Assembly (NCBI RefSeq): GCF_000423565.1
Contig: NZ_AUIF01000038.1
Coordinates: 1-64,000, forward strand
Direction: 5' to 3'
DNA from: Runella zeae DSM 19591
GTDB taxonomy: Bacteria > Bacteroidota > Bacteroidia > Cytophagales > Spirosomataceae
Length of the DNA stretch: 64,000 nt
A program made the translations under genes and the position numbers. Each line of letters begins with the position of its first letter. The stretch's first letter is position 1. The notes below the pieces were generated by a model, which was not told where the DNA came from, did not search any database, and saw nothing but the letters and a program-made list of their open reading frames with translations. This document shows positions 15,688-25,050 of this stretch, piece by piece.

Positions 15688-16755
15688 TTATTTGGATTCT
15701 AAAGCCACGGTACTATCGGCGGCTGCTTTGGTTTCTACATAAATCTCACCTTGCGGTGCTTTAGGAGCGGCGGTTTTGGCGCCTTTTATCGAAATGATAT
15801 AACTCGCTACTTGCTGCATTTTGAGAGGGTTCAATTGTTTTTCCCACGCAATCATCCCTTTTTCAGGAACTCCATACTTAATGGTCTTGAATACATTTTT
15901 GATACCTCCACCGTGTAGCCAATATTCGTCGGTCAGGTTGGGGCCTACGGAGCCACCGCCGTCGGCGGCATGGCAAGCGGCGCAGTTGGCCACAAAAATA
16001 GCCTTCCCTTCTTCAATCGATTTGGCATCGGTCGCAAACGTAACAGAGTTTTCGTTGATTTTGGCGGCTGCTTTTTCTAAGAAGGCAGCTTTTTTGGTTT
16101 CAATGACTTTCGACTCTTTTTCTAGCTCAGTCAACTGTAAATCACCTGTTTTGGTAAAGTGATAGTGAATCAAATAAAAAATGGCGAAGACAATAGTACC
16201 CTGAAACAAGAAAGCTAACCAAGGCGGCATACGATTGTCGAGTTCGTGGATACCGTCATAGTCATGTCCTTTGATAAGGATGCGTTGTTCGTCTTGAAGT
16301 TTTACGCCAAATCCAGTCCAACGCTGCCACCAACGGTCGCTAAACAAAGGAGCTGATTCGCCGCGTAAATCTTCGGGGGCTTCGGCAGAAGTGGAAGTGC
16401 CTTTGGTTAATTTTTGGAGCAACATCAACACTTGCACTAGTACCACTACTACGGCCAAAATCACCAAAACCAAGAGCATCAATATCAAATAAGTTATTAA
16501 CTCTTGATCTCCGGCTTTTTTGGGCTCTGCTTGGGCAAAAGCAATGCTGGTGATGAAGAAAAGTAGAAAGGTAGAGATACCTTTTTGAATGGTGCCGTCT
16601 TCAAGTGGTAAGCGGCTGATGGCTTTGACGGTCTGTTTATCCATTCGAATAACATACCAAATCAGCCCTACGCAAAGTACGGTGAAAATCAGCAGACCGA
16701 TGAGCGGGTAAATACCCACGCCTTCGATGGTTTGGAGATAATTTCTGAATTTCAT
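15688..16755 (-). CDS. ccoP: CcoQ-CcoP fusion, cytochrome c subunit of cbb3 oxidase
   Basis: The ATG at 16755 (MKFRNYLQTIEGVGIYP) is used; an in-frame ATG at 16794 falls inside a hairpin. Residues 1-55 carry one membrane helix and end in ISRLPLEDGT, which looks like a complete CcoQ. A hydrophobic segment (~58-75, LLFFITSIAFAQA) and another helix (~87-115) follow, then the CcoP N-terminal domain (YDGIHELDNRMPPWLAFLFQGTI). A single c-type haem site CAACH is present, with a distal methionine region near GMIAWEKQL. Proteobacterial CcoP has two haem sites, so this is a monohaem form with a fused CcoQ. It passes electrons to the CcoNO fusion encoded upstream. Confidence 0.88.
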   Translation of the reverse strand: MKFRNYLQTIEGVGIYPLIGLLIFTVLCVGLIWYVIRMDKQTVKAISRLPLEDGTIQKGISTFLLFFITSIAFAQAEPKKAGDQELITYLILMLLVLVILAVVVVLVQVLMLLQKLTKGTSTSAEAPEDLRGESAPLFSDRWWQRWTGFGVKLQDEQRILIKGHDYDGIHELDNRMPPWLAFLFQGTIVFAIFYLIHYHFTKTGDLQLTELEKESKVIETKKAAFLEKAAAKINENSVTFATDAKSIEEGKAIFVANCAACHAADGGGSVGPNLTDEYWLHGGGIKNVFKTIKYGVPEKGMIAWEKQLNPLKMQQVASYIISIKGAKTAAPKAPQGEIYVETKAAADSTVALESK

Positions 16756-16783
16756 TGGTTGTATAATATTGGGTTTGTAGAGG

Positions 16784-16829
16784 AGACTTTCCAAGCTAGA
16801 GCTAAGTCCGCTTGCCGCTTGGAAAGTCT
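16784..16829. repeat. AGACTTTCCAAGC hairpin between ccoNO and ccoQP
   Basis: AGACTTTCCAAGC (16784-16796) is the perfect reverse complement of 16817-16829. It sits between the stop of ccoNO and the start of ccoQP and is followed on the plus-strand side by a T-run. It could trim or stabilise the ccoNO message, setting subunit ratios. It belongs to the hairpin family also found at 28669, 43281 and 43373. Confidence 0.7.
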
Positions 16830-16840
16830 ATTTTTTGTCA

Positions 16841-18985
16841 TTATTGAGCCTTAATGTCGGTGCCTAGACGTTGCAGATAAGCTATCAGGGCGATGATTTC
16901 CTTGTCTGCTTTGGTTTTGATACCATCTTTTTTCAGACTAGTCACTATCTGGTCGGCTTGGGCCTGCGCATCGGCAATCGCCTTGTCTTCATAGCCTTCG
17001 CTATAAGGCACACCTAGCGTACGCATGGCACTGATTTTGGCCGGGGTAGTGCTTAAGTCAAGTGTACTTTCCAACAAAAAGGGATACTTCGGCATGATAG
17101 AACCTGGCGACATACTCGTAGGATCTTCCATGTGGTTGTAGTGCCAAGAATCGGGATATTTGGCACCTACGCGGTGCAAGTCTGGGCCGGTTCGTTTTGA
17201 GCCCCACTGGAAGGGGTGGTCGTACACATATTCACCCGCTTTTGAATATTCGCCGTAGCGTTCGGTTTCGCTACGGAAAGGTCTTACCATTTGAGAGTGG
17301 CAAGTATAGCAACCTTCCCGAACATAAATATCACGACCTTGCAGTTCAAGAGGAGTATAAGGTTTGACACTTTCGATAGTTGGGACATTGGACTCTACCA
17401 TAAAAGTAGGTACCATTTCAATAATTCCGCCGATGATAACCGCTATCAATGCAAAGAAAGTAAGCATGACAGGTTTGCGTTCGAAAATACGGCTGTGCCA
17501 AAACTCATTGGCTGGCTGATGCCAAATAGAAGCCAGAGAAGCAGCACGGGCGTTTTCGACTTTGATGAGTTTGCCACTAAGGGCGGTCATAAGAAGGTTG
17601 TAAGAACCTACTACAAAACCTAACAAATACAACGTACCGCCAATACCCCGGAATACATAGAAAGGAATCAACTGGGTTACGGTTTCGAGGAAGTTAGGGT
17701 ATTTCAAGAAGCCTTCTTCCGTAAATTCTTTCCACATCGACGACTGAGTCCAGCCCGCCCAGTACATCGGTACTGCGTAGAAGATAATGCCGAGGGTACC
17801 AATCCAGAAGTGGAAGTTGGCGAGTTTGAGCGAATAAAGTGGCCGTCCATACAAACGAGGGAATAGCCAGTACATAATCGCAAAAGTCATGAATCCATTC
17901 CAACCCAACGCCCCTACGTGTACGTGCGCTACTATCCAGTCGGTATAGTGAGCGATAGCGTTGACGTTTTTGAGCGAAAGCATTGGCCCCTCAAACGTAG
18001 CCATACCATAGGCTGTAACGGCCACCACCATAAATTTGAGTACTACATCTTCCCGAACTTTGTCCCATGCACCACGGAGGGTAAAGAGACCGTTGATCAT
18101 CCCACCCCAAGAAGGGGCAATCAACATCACAGAAAATACAACCCCCAGCGACTGCGCCCAGTCAGGAAGAGCAGTGTACAACAAGTGGTGAGGACCCGCC
18201 CATATATAAAGGAATATCAAAGACCAAAAGTGCACAATCGATAAGCGATAAGAATAAATAGGGCGATTGGCGGCTTTTGGTAAGAAATAATACATCAAAC
18301 CCAAATAAGGAGTAGTAAGGAAGAATGCCACGGCATTGTGTCCATACCACCATTGGACAAGTGCATCTTGCACACCAGCATACCATGAGTAGCTTTTGGT
18401 GAGAGAAATAGGCAGCTCTACACTATTGACTACGTGCAGCATCGCTACCGTCACAAAAGAAGCTAGATAAAACCAAATAGCGGCATACACATGCTCAACG
18501 CGGCGATTGATCATGGTCATCACTAAGTTGAGCAAACCTGCTACCCATACCACTGCGATGGCGATGTCGAGGGGCCATTCTAATTCGGCGTATTCTTTAC
18601 CAGTAGTGATACCCAAAGGCAAGGTAATAGCCGCACCTACGATAATCAATTGCCAGCCCCAAAAATTGATTTTACTCAAAAGGGGACTCCACATAGGGGT
18701 TTTGAGTACCCGAGGTGCCGAATAATACAGCCCCATGAAAAAGCCGTTTCCGACAAAAGCGAAAATGACGGCATTGGTGTGAAGGGGGCGCAATCTCCCA
18801 AAGGTAGTATAGGAAAGATCAAAATTAAGCGCCGGAAAAGCGAGCTGGAAAGCAATGAGTACGCCCACCAGCATACCCACTATCCCAAATACAATGGAGG
18901 CAATGGCAAAGTTACGTACGATAGTGTTGTCATACTGAAACTCTTCCATGTCAACTGTAGAGGTCGTTTTGGAAATTGGTTCCAT
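16841..18985 (-). CDS. ccoNO: CcoN-CcoO fusion, catalytic and cytochrome c subunit of cbb3 oxidase
   Basis: A 714-residue fusion. Residues 1-~480 are CcoN: twelve membrane helices, the low-spin haem and binuclear-centre histidines (RPLHTNAVIFAF, WWYGHNAVAFF, WAGPHHLLYT and VHVGALGWNGF). Residues ~500-714 are CcoO: one helix (MLTFFALIAVIIGGIIEMVP) and a c-type haem site CYTCH followed by SQMVRPFRSETERYGEYS. It reduces oxygen to water with high affinity at the inner membrane while pumping protons. The fusion is common in Bacteroidota. It lies 17 bp after ccoS, in the same unit. Confidence 0.95.
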   Translation of the reverse strand: MEPISKTTSTVDMEEFQYDNTIVRNFAIASIVFGIVGMLVGVLIAFQLAFPALNFDLSYTTFGRLRPLHTNAVIFAFVGNGFFMGLYYSAPRVLKTPMWSPLLSKINFWGWQLIIVGAAITLPLGITTGKEYAELEWPLDIAIAVVWVAGLLNLVMTMINRRVEHVYAAIWFYLASFVTVAMLHVVNSVELPISLTKSYSWYAGVQDALVQWWYGHNAVAFFLTTPYLGLMYYFLPKAANRPIYSYRLSIVHFWSLIFLYIWAGPHHLLYTALPDWAQSLGVVFSVMLIAPSWGGMINGLFTLRGAWDKVREDVVLKFMVVAVTAYGMATFEGPMLSLKNVNAIAHYTDWIVAHVHVGALGWNGFMTFAIMYWLFPRLYGRPLYSLKLANFHFWIGTLGIIFYAVPMYWAGWTQSSMWKEFTEEGFLKYPNFLETVTQLIPFYVFRGIGGTLYLLGFVVGSYNLLMTALSGKLIKVENARAASLASIWHQPANEFWHSRIFERKPVMLTFFALIAVIIGGIIEMVPTFMVESNVPTIESVKPYTPLELQGRDIYVREGCYTCHSQMVRPFRSETERYGEYSKAGEYVYDHPFQWGSKRTGPDLHRVGAKYPDSWHYNHMEDPTSMSPGSIMPKYPFLLESTLDLSTTPAKISAMRTLGVPYSEGYEDKAIADAQAQADQIVTSLKKDGIKTKADKEIIALIAYLQRLGTDIKAQ

Positions 18986-19002
18986 ACAAAAATTGAGGAG
19001 GT

Positions 19003-19167
19003 TTATGATTGAGGTGATGAACTATTTTCTTTGTCTTCAAAAAGAATCCTAATAGAAGGTGTGTAATCGTCGTCGAACTGCCCGCGTTTGACTGACCAGA
19101 TAAAGGCTACTAAGAAAGCCCCAGCCACTAGCAGACTAAGAGATAAAAGGAGAATGAGAGCACTCAT
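19003..19167 (-). CDS. ccoS: CcoS cbb3 oxidase maturation protein
   Basis: A 54-residue gene found by reading the gap between ccoI and ccoNO. It starts at the ATG at 19167 (MSALILLLSLSLLVAGAF) and has one membrane helix, then AFIWSVKRGQFDD and TPSIRILFED, the conserved end of CcoS, before a short Ser-rich tail and TAA at 19003-19005. CcoS is required with CcoI to insert copper and haem cofactors into the oxidase. An FNR-type box lies 112 bp upstream, overlapping the end of ccoI. Confidence 0.93.
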   Translation of the reverse strand: MSALILLLSLSLLVAGAFLVAFIWSVKRGQFDDDYTPSIRILFEDKENSSSPQS

Positions 19168-19241
19168 AGGATTGGAGGTTTTTGATTATTGAAATCGTCA
19201 ACAATCGATTGGTTTTGCTCAAAAGTAAAAGCGCAGGGCTG

Positions 19242-19286
19242 CAATAAAGATGAGCGATGTCAGGTCTCAAAACTGACTTTAATCAG
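19242..19286 (-). promoter_or_regulatory. FNR-type box upstream of ccoS
   Basis: CTGACTTTAATCAG (19273-19286) is a 5-N4-5 palindrome overlapping the last codons of ccoI. Its centre is about 37.5 nt upstream of a minus-strand TTG (19244 to 19242), the spacing of the other boxes here, but the -7 element (CTTTATTG) matches the consensus poorly. Confidence 0.45.
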
Positions 19287-21741
19287 CTTTTTTCAAGAGT
19301 AGTCGCGTAGCTAGGCGGCTGCTTAATGTCGTAAAAAGCACAATAGAGATAGAGCTGGCCGGCATCAAAATAGCCGCAATCACGGGCGATAAAGTGCCCG
19401 TTAGGGCAAAACTTAACCCGATAATATTGTATACCACCGAAATGATAAAGCTCTGAATCACAATACGTCGCCCCGCTTTGGCTAGTTTTACGTAGTAGGG
19501 AAGAAACGAAAGTTGGCTTCCTTCCAAAATACCGTCACAAGCCGGAGTGAAGTTGTTGATGTTGTCAGAAACGGCAATCCCTACGTTGCTTTTAAGAAGA
19601 GCACCGGCGTCGTTGAGTCCATCGCCTACCATGAGCACTTTACGGCCTTTTTGTTGTAAATCCTCAATAAAACGAAGTTTGTCGTCAGGTTTTTGAAGGA
19701 AGTATAGTTGTTTTTCTGAACCAAATAGATGACCCAAAAAACCTACATCAGTCGGTTTGTCACCCGACAAAAGGTAGGTTTGATAGTGGCGTTGTTTGAG
19801 GGCTTGAAGCGTTTCGGAGAGATTGTCCCGATAAAGACTAAAAATATTGAAATATCCCAAAATCTGTCCTCCAAAACTAAAATACACATGACTTGTTTCT
19901 TGGTCTTCGGAGGCGGGAGCGATGCCCATAAAGCGAGCTGAACCCATTTTGATAATAAAATTATCGCCCAATTGAGCCTGAAGTCCTTGCCCTTCTACTT
20001 CTTTGAAATGAGTCAGTGTTTTTTCTTTAGGAGATGCTGCCAGAGATTTGGCAATGAGCCTACTCAAAGGGTGAGAAGATTGCTCAGACATGGTTTTGAC
20101 AATACTTTTTTGAAGGGCTGAAAGTGGTTTTCCTACAAACTCAATTTGAGCCGCGTCAGGCAAGGTAAGTGTTCCTGTTTTGTCAAAAACCACCGTATCG
20201 ATTTCGGATAAGTTTTCAATGACTTGGGCATTTTTGAGATAAAACTTATTTGAACCAAACATCCCTAGCATATTGCCATTGGTGAACGTATCTGATAGCA
20301 ATAAGGCACAAGGACAAGCCACAATCAAAATCGTAGTGATGGCGTTGATACCCCGTGGAAGGTCTCCTACAAGATACCAATATGCCAATGCCGCCAAGCC
20401 CAGCCCTAACACTGTCCAAGTAAAATAACGGTTGATTTGGCCTACCAAGTCACGTTTTTGGGATTGCTGTTGTTGACTCAAAGAATCATTGTTCCATAAC
20501 TGAGTGAGGTAGCTTTGAGATACTTTTTTGGTTACTTCAAGTTCGATAGCTCCTCCCATTTGTCGTCCGCCTGCGTAGATGATTTCATTACGGGTTTTTT
20601 CGACGGGTACCGATTCGCCCGAAACAAAACTATAATCAATCATGGCTCGTTCGCTGATTAAGCGCACATCGGCAGGAATCAATTCTTTGTTACGAATCAA
20701 AATCTGATCGCCAGGCTGTAAGTTTGTTACTAAGATTTGTTCATTTGAAGTAGTGGGTGCCTCTGTGTCTTTGGAAGTGGCTTTTTTCAATAATGTAACC
20801 GCTACTGGGAAATAAGATTTGTAATCTCGGTCAAACGAAATCGCTGAGTAAGTTTTGTCTTGAAAATAACGCCCCAACAACATGAAGAATACAATGCCCG
20901 TCATGGAATCGAGGTAGCCAACGCCTGTTTGGGTACCAATTTCGTATAAACTACGTAAAAAAGTTACCAAAATAGCCAAGGCAATGGGTGCATCGATATT
21001 GAGATATTGCTTGCGAATTGACTTCCACGCCGACACAAAAAATTCGGAGGCCGAATAAAAGAAGACTGGCAATGCCAACACAACACTAAACAAACTAAAC
21101 ATGGTTTGGAGTTGATGATCGCTTTGGGTATCTCCTAAGCCAAAATAATCGGGAAAACTCATCATCATCACATTGCCAAAGGCAAAGCCCGCAATCCCGA
21201 TTTTGTACAATCTACTACGATTGTTTTTTTGTTGGGCATTGCCTTCTACATCTTGGAGGCTTATATAGGGTTCGTATCCAATGTACGTGAGAAGTTCGGC
21301 AAGTTTGCTAAGCTTGATTTTTTGGGTATCGATGACTACCCGCACTTTTTTCTCGGGGAAGTTGACCAAAGACGAAATCACGCCTTCGTGAAGACGGTGA
21401 AGGTTTTCGAGTAGGTAGACGCACGAGCTACAGTGCATTTGAGGTAGGTACCAATTGACGTGCGTTTGCCGTCCGTCCGTAAACTCAATGATGCGCTGCT
21501 GTACTTCTGGCATATCTAAATATGCGTATTTGCCAGCATAGTAAGTCTTGTCGGGCGATACTCCAGGATTTTGGGTAAAATCATAATAGCTGCATAGTTC
21601 GTTTTCTTGGAGCAATTCGTACACCAATTTACATCCTTCGCAGCAAAAGGGTTTATCATCGTGGACAATAATACTATCATCGCAGTCGGCACCACAGTGA
21701 TAACATTTTACTTCGGTTGTTGAGAGTGTAGCTTGCGACAT
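19279..21741 (-). CDS. ccoI: Copper-transporting P-type ATPase CcoI (FixI)
   Basis: The ATG at 21741 (MSQATLSTTEVKCYHCG) is chosen; an earlier in-frame ATG at 21789 lies within the promoter region. The 820-residue protein has an N-terminal cysteine-rich metal-binding segment (CYHCGADC and CCEGC, residues 13-45), an HMA domain with MHCSSCVYLLENL (~100), eight membrane helices, the CPC transport motif in ACPCALLLSDTF, phosphorylation site DKTGT and hinge GDGLNDAGAL. CcoI exports copper to the periplasmic side for the cbb3 active site. It is the first gene of the minus-strand cco cluster and has its own FNR-type promoter. Confidence 0.94.
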   Translation of the reverse strand: MSQATLSTTEVKCYHCGADCDDSIIVHDDKPFCCEGCKLVYELLQENELCSYYDFTQNPGVSPDKTYYAGKYAYLDMPEVQQRIIEFTDGRQTHVNWYLPQMHCSSCVYLLENLHRLHEGVISSLVNFPEKKVRVVIDTQKIKLSKLAELLTYIGYEPYISLQDVEGNAQQKNNRSRLYKIGIAGFAFGNVMMMSFPDYFGLGDTQSDHQLQTMFSLFSVVLALPVFFYSASEFFVSAWKSIRKQYLNIDAPIALAILVTFLRSLYEIGTQTGVGYLDSMTGIVFFMLLGRYFQDKTYSAISFDRDYKSYFPVAVTLLKKATSKDTEAPTTSNEQILVTNLQPGDQILIRNKELIPADVRLISERAMIDYSFVSGESVPVEKTRNEIIYAGGRQMGGAIELEVTKKVSQSYLTQLWNNDSLSQQQQSQKRDLVGQINRYFTWTVLGLGLAALAYWYLVGDLPRGINAITTILIVACPCALLLSDTFTNGNMLGMFGSNKFYLKNAQVIENLSEIDTVVFDKTGTLTLPDAAQIEFVGKPLSALQKSIVKTMSEQSSHPLSRLIAKSLAASPKEKTLTHFKEVEGQGLQAQLGDNFIIKMGSARFMGIAPASEDQETSHVYFSFGGQILGYFNIFSLYRDNLSETLQALKQRHYQTYLLSGDKPTDVGFLGHLFGSEKQLYFLQKPDDKLRFIEDLQQKGRKVLMVGDGLNDAGALLKSNVGIAVSDNINNFTPACDGILEGSQLSFLPYYVKLAKAGRRIVIQSFIISVVYNIIGLSFALTGTLSPVIAAILMPASSISIVLFTTLSSRLATRLLLKKAD

Positions 21742-21786
21742 ACAGTTGGGGTGTTGGTATTTCCCCAAAAATGCGCCCCTGTATAC

Positions 21787-21838
21787 CAAAATGACATGAG
21801 AATTGTCATACTCAAAAACTGATGTTGGTCAGTTTTTG
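21787..21838 (-). promoter_or_regulatory. FNR-type promoter of ccoI with extended palindrome
   Basis: The box CTGATGTTGGTCAG (21819-21832) lies inside a longer inverted repeat, CAAAAACTGA (21813-21822) against 21829-21838. Its centre is 38.5 nt upstream of the last G of TCATTTTG (minus strand, 21794 to 21787). A second palindrome, ATGACA-N7-TGTCAT, spans 21791-21809 between box and -7 element. The long inverted repeat could also end the transcript of the preceding gene. Confidence 0.55.
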
Positions 21839-21855
21839 GGAGGAAGGCCACTGAA

Positions 21856-22500
21856 CTAGTTGTCGTTGTAGTACTGCAAAAAGGAAACTAGTCTTTCATA
21901 ATTATGGAGTTCTGTTTCACCCCTGACTTGTTTTTGTAAATGCACTCGGTAAATCTCAATAAGGCGGTCAAAGTTTGGATTATGACTGAGTTTCGCTGCA
22001 ATCAGGCCTTTGAAACAGCGGTCTTCTTGATTGTAGAGGTATTTGGAAGGCTTATGAGGCTGACTATTCAGAATCCGGTCAATGTCAGCTACTTTGGTGA
22101 TTGATTTAAAAAATGCCCATCCCGACAAGTTCATAAAATCCATGATAGCATCGCAGGTGTTTTTCAAGTCGTCGTCATTTTGGATTTTATATCGAAAATA
22201 CTTCACGTCGTTGTATCTTCCTGTGGAGATGATAAGCGTATTGGCATCTTCTCTAAAATCAATCGGGAGAGAAGGAATAAACTGCTGAGCCATTTGCTCA
22301 ACCTGATTATTGCGGCAGCCTATATGTACCTCTACCCAAGCTTCGTCATCGTATTCTGACACCGAAAAAATGATGTTTGTAAAGCCGGTTGTTGTACTTT
22401 TACGAAATTGTTTTTTTTGCATGAGCAATTGAAAGCCCTCTGCTTCAAAAAAATCATATAAGGTGTAGTATAGTTTTGCCTCGGTGGTCTTGATACTCAT
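21856..22500 (-). CDS. Protein of unknown function
   Basis: A 214-residue soluble protein. The first half is beta-rich (FTNIIFSVSEYDDEAWVEVHIGCRNN), the middle has a TLIISTGRYNDVKYF strand pair, and the C-terminal 70 residues are helical (NPNFDRLIEIYRVHLQKQV). The pattern is reminiscent of DUF4304-type proteins, but I see no firm motif. It is divergent from the TonB-dependent receptor gene and precedes ccoI by 115 bp, so it is probably not part of the cco unit. Confidence 0.5.
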   Translation of the reverse strand: MSIKTTEAKLYYTLYDFFEAEGFQLLMQKKQFRKSTTTGFTNIIFSVSEYDDEAWVEVHIGCRNNQVEQMAQQFIPSLPIDFREDANTLIISTGRYNDVKYFRYKIQNDDDLKNTCDAIMDFMNLSGWAFFKSITKVADIDRILNSQPHKPSKYLYNQEDRCFKGLIAAKLSHNPNFDRLIEIYRVHLQKQVRGETELHNYERLVSFLQYYNDN

Positions 22501-22639
22501 AGTGGGAGGGAAATTAACCTTTTTGTGAAAAGGTATGTTTTATAATTAATCAAAGTGTTTTGCTCAACCTGCAAACGTCAAGCCTAACTATATCCGCAAC
22601 AACGTAAATATCTTGATGAAATATATATCCTTTTCCATT

Positions 22640-25000
22640 ATGAACCGCTTATTTAGGTCAAGTTCTTTGTTTTTTTTATTAATATTTTTTGTGAACTCCC
22701 TTTTGAGGAGTCAGACCCCTCTTACGCAGACGGTCAGGGGGCGTGTGTTGGACAGTGACAACAATCAACCCCTCATGGGCGTAAGTGTACAAATCGTAGG
22801 CACTTCGAGTGGCACTGTAACAGACTCTAGTGGCAGGTTTTATTTTAATGGGGTGGCGATTGGGCGATATTCGATACAGGTCAGTAGCGTAGGCTACCAA
22901 ACATTTATCCTTCCAGAGGTATTGGTAGAATCGGGTAAAGAAAAAGTACTCACTATTTCCCTCAAAGAAACCACACAGCAGCTTTCAGAGACAGTGGTGC
23001 GGACTGCGCGACCTGTTTCTCAAAATAGCCTTCAAACAATCACTATCGAACAAACGCTTCGCTACGCAGGTACGTTTTTTGACCCTGCCCGACTAGCAAC
23101 TTCTTTTCCGGGAGTAGCTGCTGCCAACGACCAAGCCAATGGATTGGTAATCAGGGGAAATTCGCCAACGGGTACTCAATGGCGACTGGAGGGAGTGGAG
23201 ATAGTCAATCCTAATCACCTCAGCAATGCTGGGACTTTTAGCGATAGACCTACCCAAACAGGTGGAGGAACCAATATCTTGAGTGCGCAGTTGATGGAAC
23301 GCGCCGATTTTCTAACGGGCGCATTTCCGGCCACTTATGGCAATGTACTTGCGGGAGTAATGGATGTGCATCTACGCCGAGGCAACGACCAAAAGCATGA
23401 ATTTACGGGACAAGCAGGTTTGATAGGTCTTGATTTTGCCGCAGAAGGGCCCATTTCCCCCAAAAACAAATCGTCTTATTTGGTCAATTACCGTTATTCG
23501 TTTACGGGATTGTTGGCGGCTATGGGAGTGAAATTTGGGGGCGAAGACATTCGTTTTCAGGATATTTCCTTCAATCTTACCTTTCCTACGCGTAAAGCGG
23601 GCACTTTTACGGTGTTTGGGATGGGAGGTATGAGCAGCAATGTTTTTGAAGCCTCGCGCGATACCCTCGAATGGAAATATCAGAAAGATAATTTTGACAT
23701 AGAATTTCGTAATCGCATGGGGGCGTTGGGTTTTACCCACACCATCAATGTGGGACCTAATACCACTTGGCGAACCGTAGTGGCAGCTTCGGCCCTAGAA
23801 AATCGTCGAGAAGGATATAGGTTGAACAAACAGAATTTTGGGCGAACATTGACTCAAGTGGATGCTTTCCAAAAAACGCGCTATTCTTTCTCTACTTCTT
23901 TGGCTCATAAGCTCAACGCACACTGGCAATTGCAAGAAGGTCTATACATCACTCATCAACGCGATTCTGTACAGGTTAACAGTGGGCAAGAGCAGGCTCA
24001 AGGAACTACGCAAGGCTTTTTAATTCAGCCATTTGTTTCAATTTCAGGGCGTTTGGCTCCGCGTTTGCAGCTTCAAGCGGGGCTTCATTATTTAGCATAC
24101 ACTTATAATCAAACCCAGTCGCTCGAACCAAGGGCATCGGTGAGATGGGCAGCTTCCGAAAAAGCCGCAGTAAGTGTGTCTTATGGTTTGCATAGCCAAA
24201 TTCAATTACCACAAGTATATCTTTCGATAGGGAGCATGTCGGGCGGATGGCCCCAACAGCGCAACAAAAACTTGGGTTTTACCAAAGCGCACCACTTTGT
24301 AGTGGGCTACGAACGCAATCTCCAAAAGCAAGCTACAATCAAAGCAGAGCTATATTATCAATCCCTTTTCAATGTGCCTATTGCAAGTGACGATATACGT
24401 TCGGATGTTACGAACAATGGCACTTTTTCAGCCCTTAATTTGATCGAAGGCGTGAGTGATTTATGGCTTGTCAATCGGGGGACTGGGCGCAACTACGGTA
24501 TGGAAGTGACTTATCAGCAGTTTTTGCGCAACCATTTTTATACGCTCATTTCGGGTTCTTTGTACAATTCTACCTACAAAGGTAGAGATGGTGTAGAGCG
24601 TAGCACACGTTTTAACGGAAATCATACCTTTAGCTTGGCGGGTGGCAAAGAGTTTCATCGTCGTCCCAATCGGACTTTTGGGGTAAACCTACGCGTATTG
24701 TGGCTGGGAGGCTATCGTGATTCGCCAATTGATGTAGCGGCTTCGCGGCAAGCTGGCAAAACCGTTTATAAAATAGGGGAACTTTATACGCTTAAAATGA
24801 AAGATTATTTCAGACCAGATGTGCGGGTTTTCTGGAAGCGAAACAAGCCTAATTATACCCGTACATGGTCGATTGATATTCAAAATATCGCAGGTATCCA
24901 AAACGAAGCTTATAGCTACTATGATGTTTTTCAGGCACAGATTGTGAAACAATATCAATTAGGAATGGTGCCAGTGATTAACTATCGAGTAGAGTTTTGA
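22640..25000 (+). CDS. TonB-dependent receptor with carboxypeptidase-like regulatory domain
   Basis: The ATG at 22640 gives MNRLFRSSSLFFLLIFFVNS, a signal peptide; the frame opens slightly earlier at 22613. Residues ~30-115 are a CarboxypepD_reg-like domain (VRGRVLDSDNNQPLMGVSVQI). The plug follows (residues ~120-230), then a 22-strand-type barrel ending in a C-terminal aromatic-rich strand (PVINYRVEF). No SusD partner is adjacent, so it is not a standard polysaccharide utilisation pair; the ligand is unknown. Several Bacteroidota receptors of this class take up siderophores, peptides or metals. Confidence 0.9.
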   Translation: MNRLFRSSSLFFLLIFFVNSLLRSQTPLTQTVRGRVLDSDNNQPLMGVSVQIVGTSSGTVTDSSGRFYFNGVAIGRYSIQVSSVGYQTFILPEVLVESGKEKVLTISLKETTQQLSETVVRTARPVSQNSLQTITIEQTLRYAGTFFDPARLATSFPGVAAANDQANGLVIRGNSPTGTQWRLEGVEIVNPNHLSNAGTFSDRPTQTGGGTNILSAQLMERADFLTGAFPATYGNVLAGVMDVHLRRGNDQKHEFTGQAGLIGLDFAAEGPISPKNKSSYLVNYRYSFTGLLAAMGVKFGGEDIRFQDISFNLTFPTRKAGTFTVFGMGGMSSNVFEASRDTLEWKYQKDNFDIEFRNRMGALGFTHTINVGPNTTWRTVVAASALENRREGYRLNKQNFGRTLTQVDAFQKTRYSFSTSLAHKLNAHWQLQEGLYITHQRDSVQVNSGQEQAQGTTQGFLIQPFVSISGRLAPRLQLQAGLHYLAYTYNQTQSLEPRASVRWAASEKAAVSVSYGLHSQIQLPQVYLSIGSMSGGWPQQRNKNLGFTKAHHFVVGYERNLQKQATIKAELYYQSLFNVPIASDDIRSDVTNNGTFSALNLIEGVSDLWLVNRGTGRNYGMEVTYQQFLRNHFYTLISGSLYNSTYKGRDGVERSTRFNGNHTFSLAGGKEFHRRPNRTFGVNLRVLWLGGYRDSPIDVAASRQAGKTVYKIGELYTLKMKDYFRPDVRVFWKRNKPNYTRTWSIDIQNIAGIQNEAYSYYDVFQAQIVKQYQLGMVPVINYRVEF

Positions 25001-25050
25001 TATTGTATCAAAAAAACACCGTTTTTGTTGGGACGTTCATTCAAATGTTG

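Noticed and set aside
22640-25000. A SusC-SusD polysaccharide utilisation locus
   Set aside because: No SusD-like gene or glycan enzyme is adjacent to the receptor.
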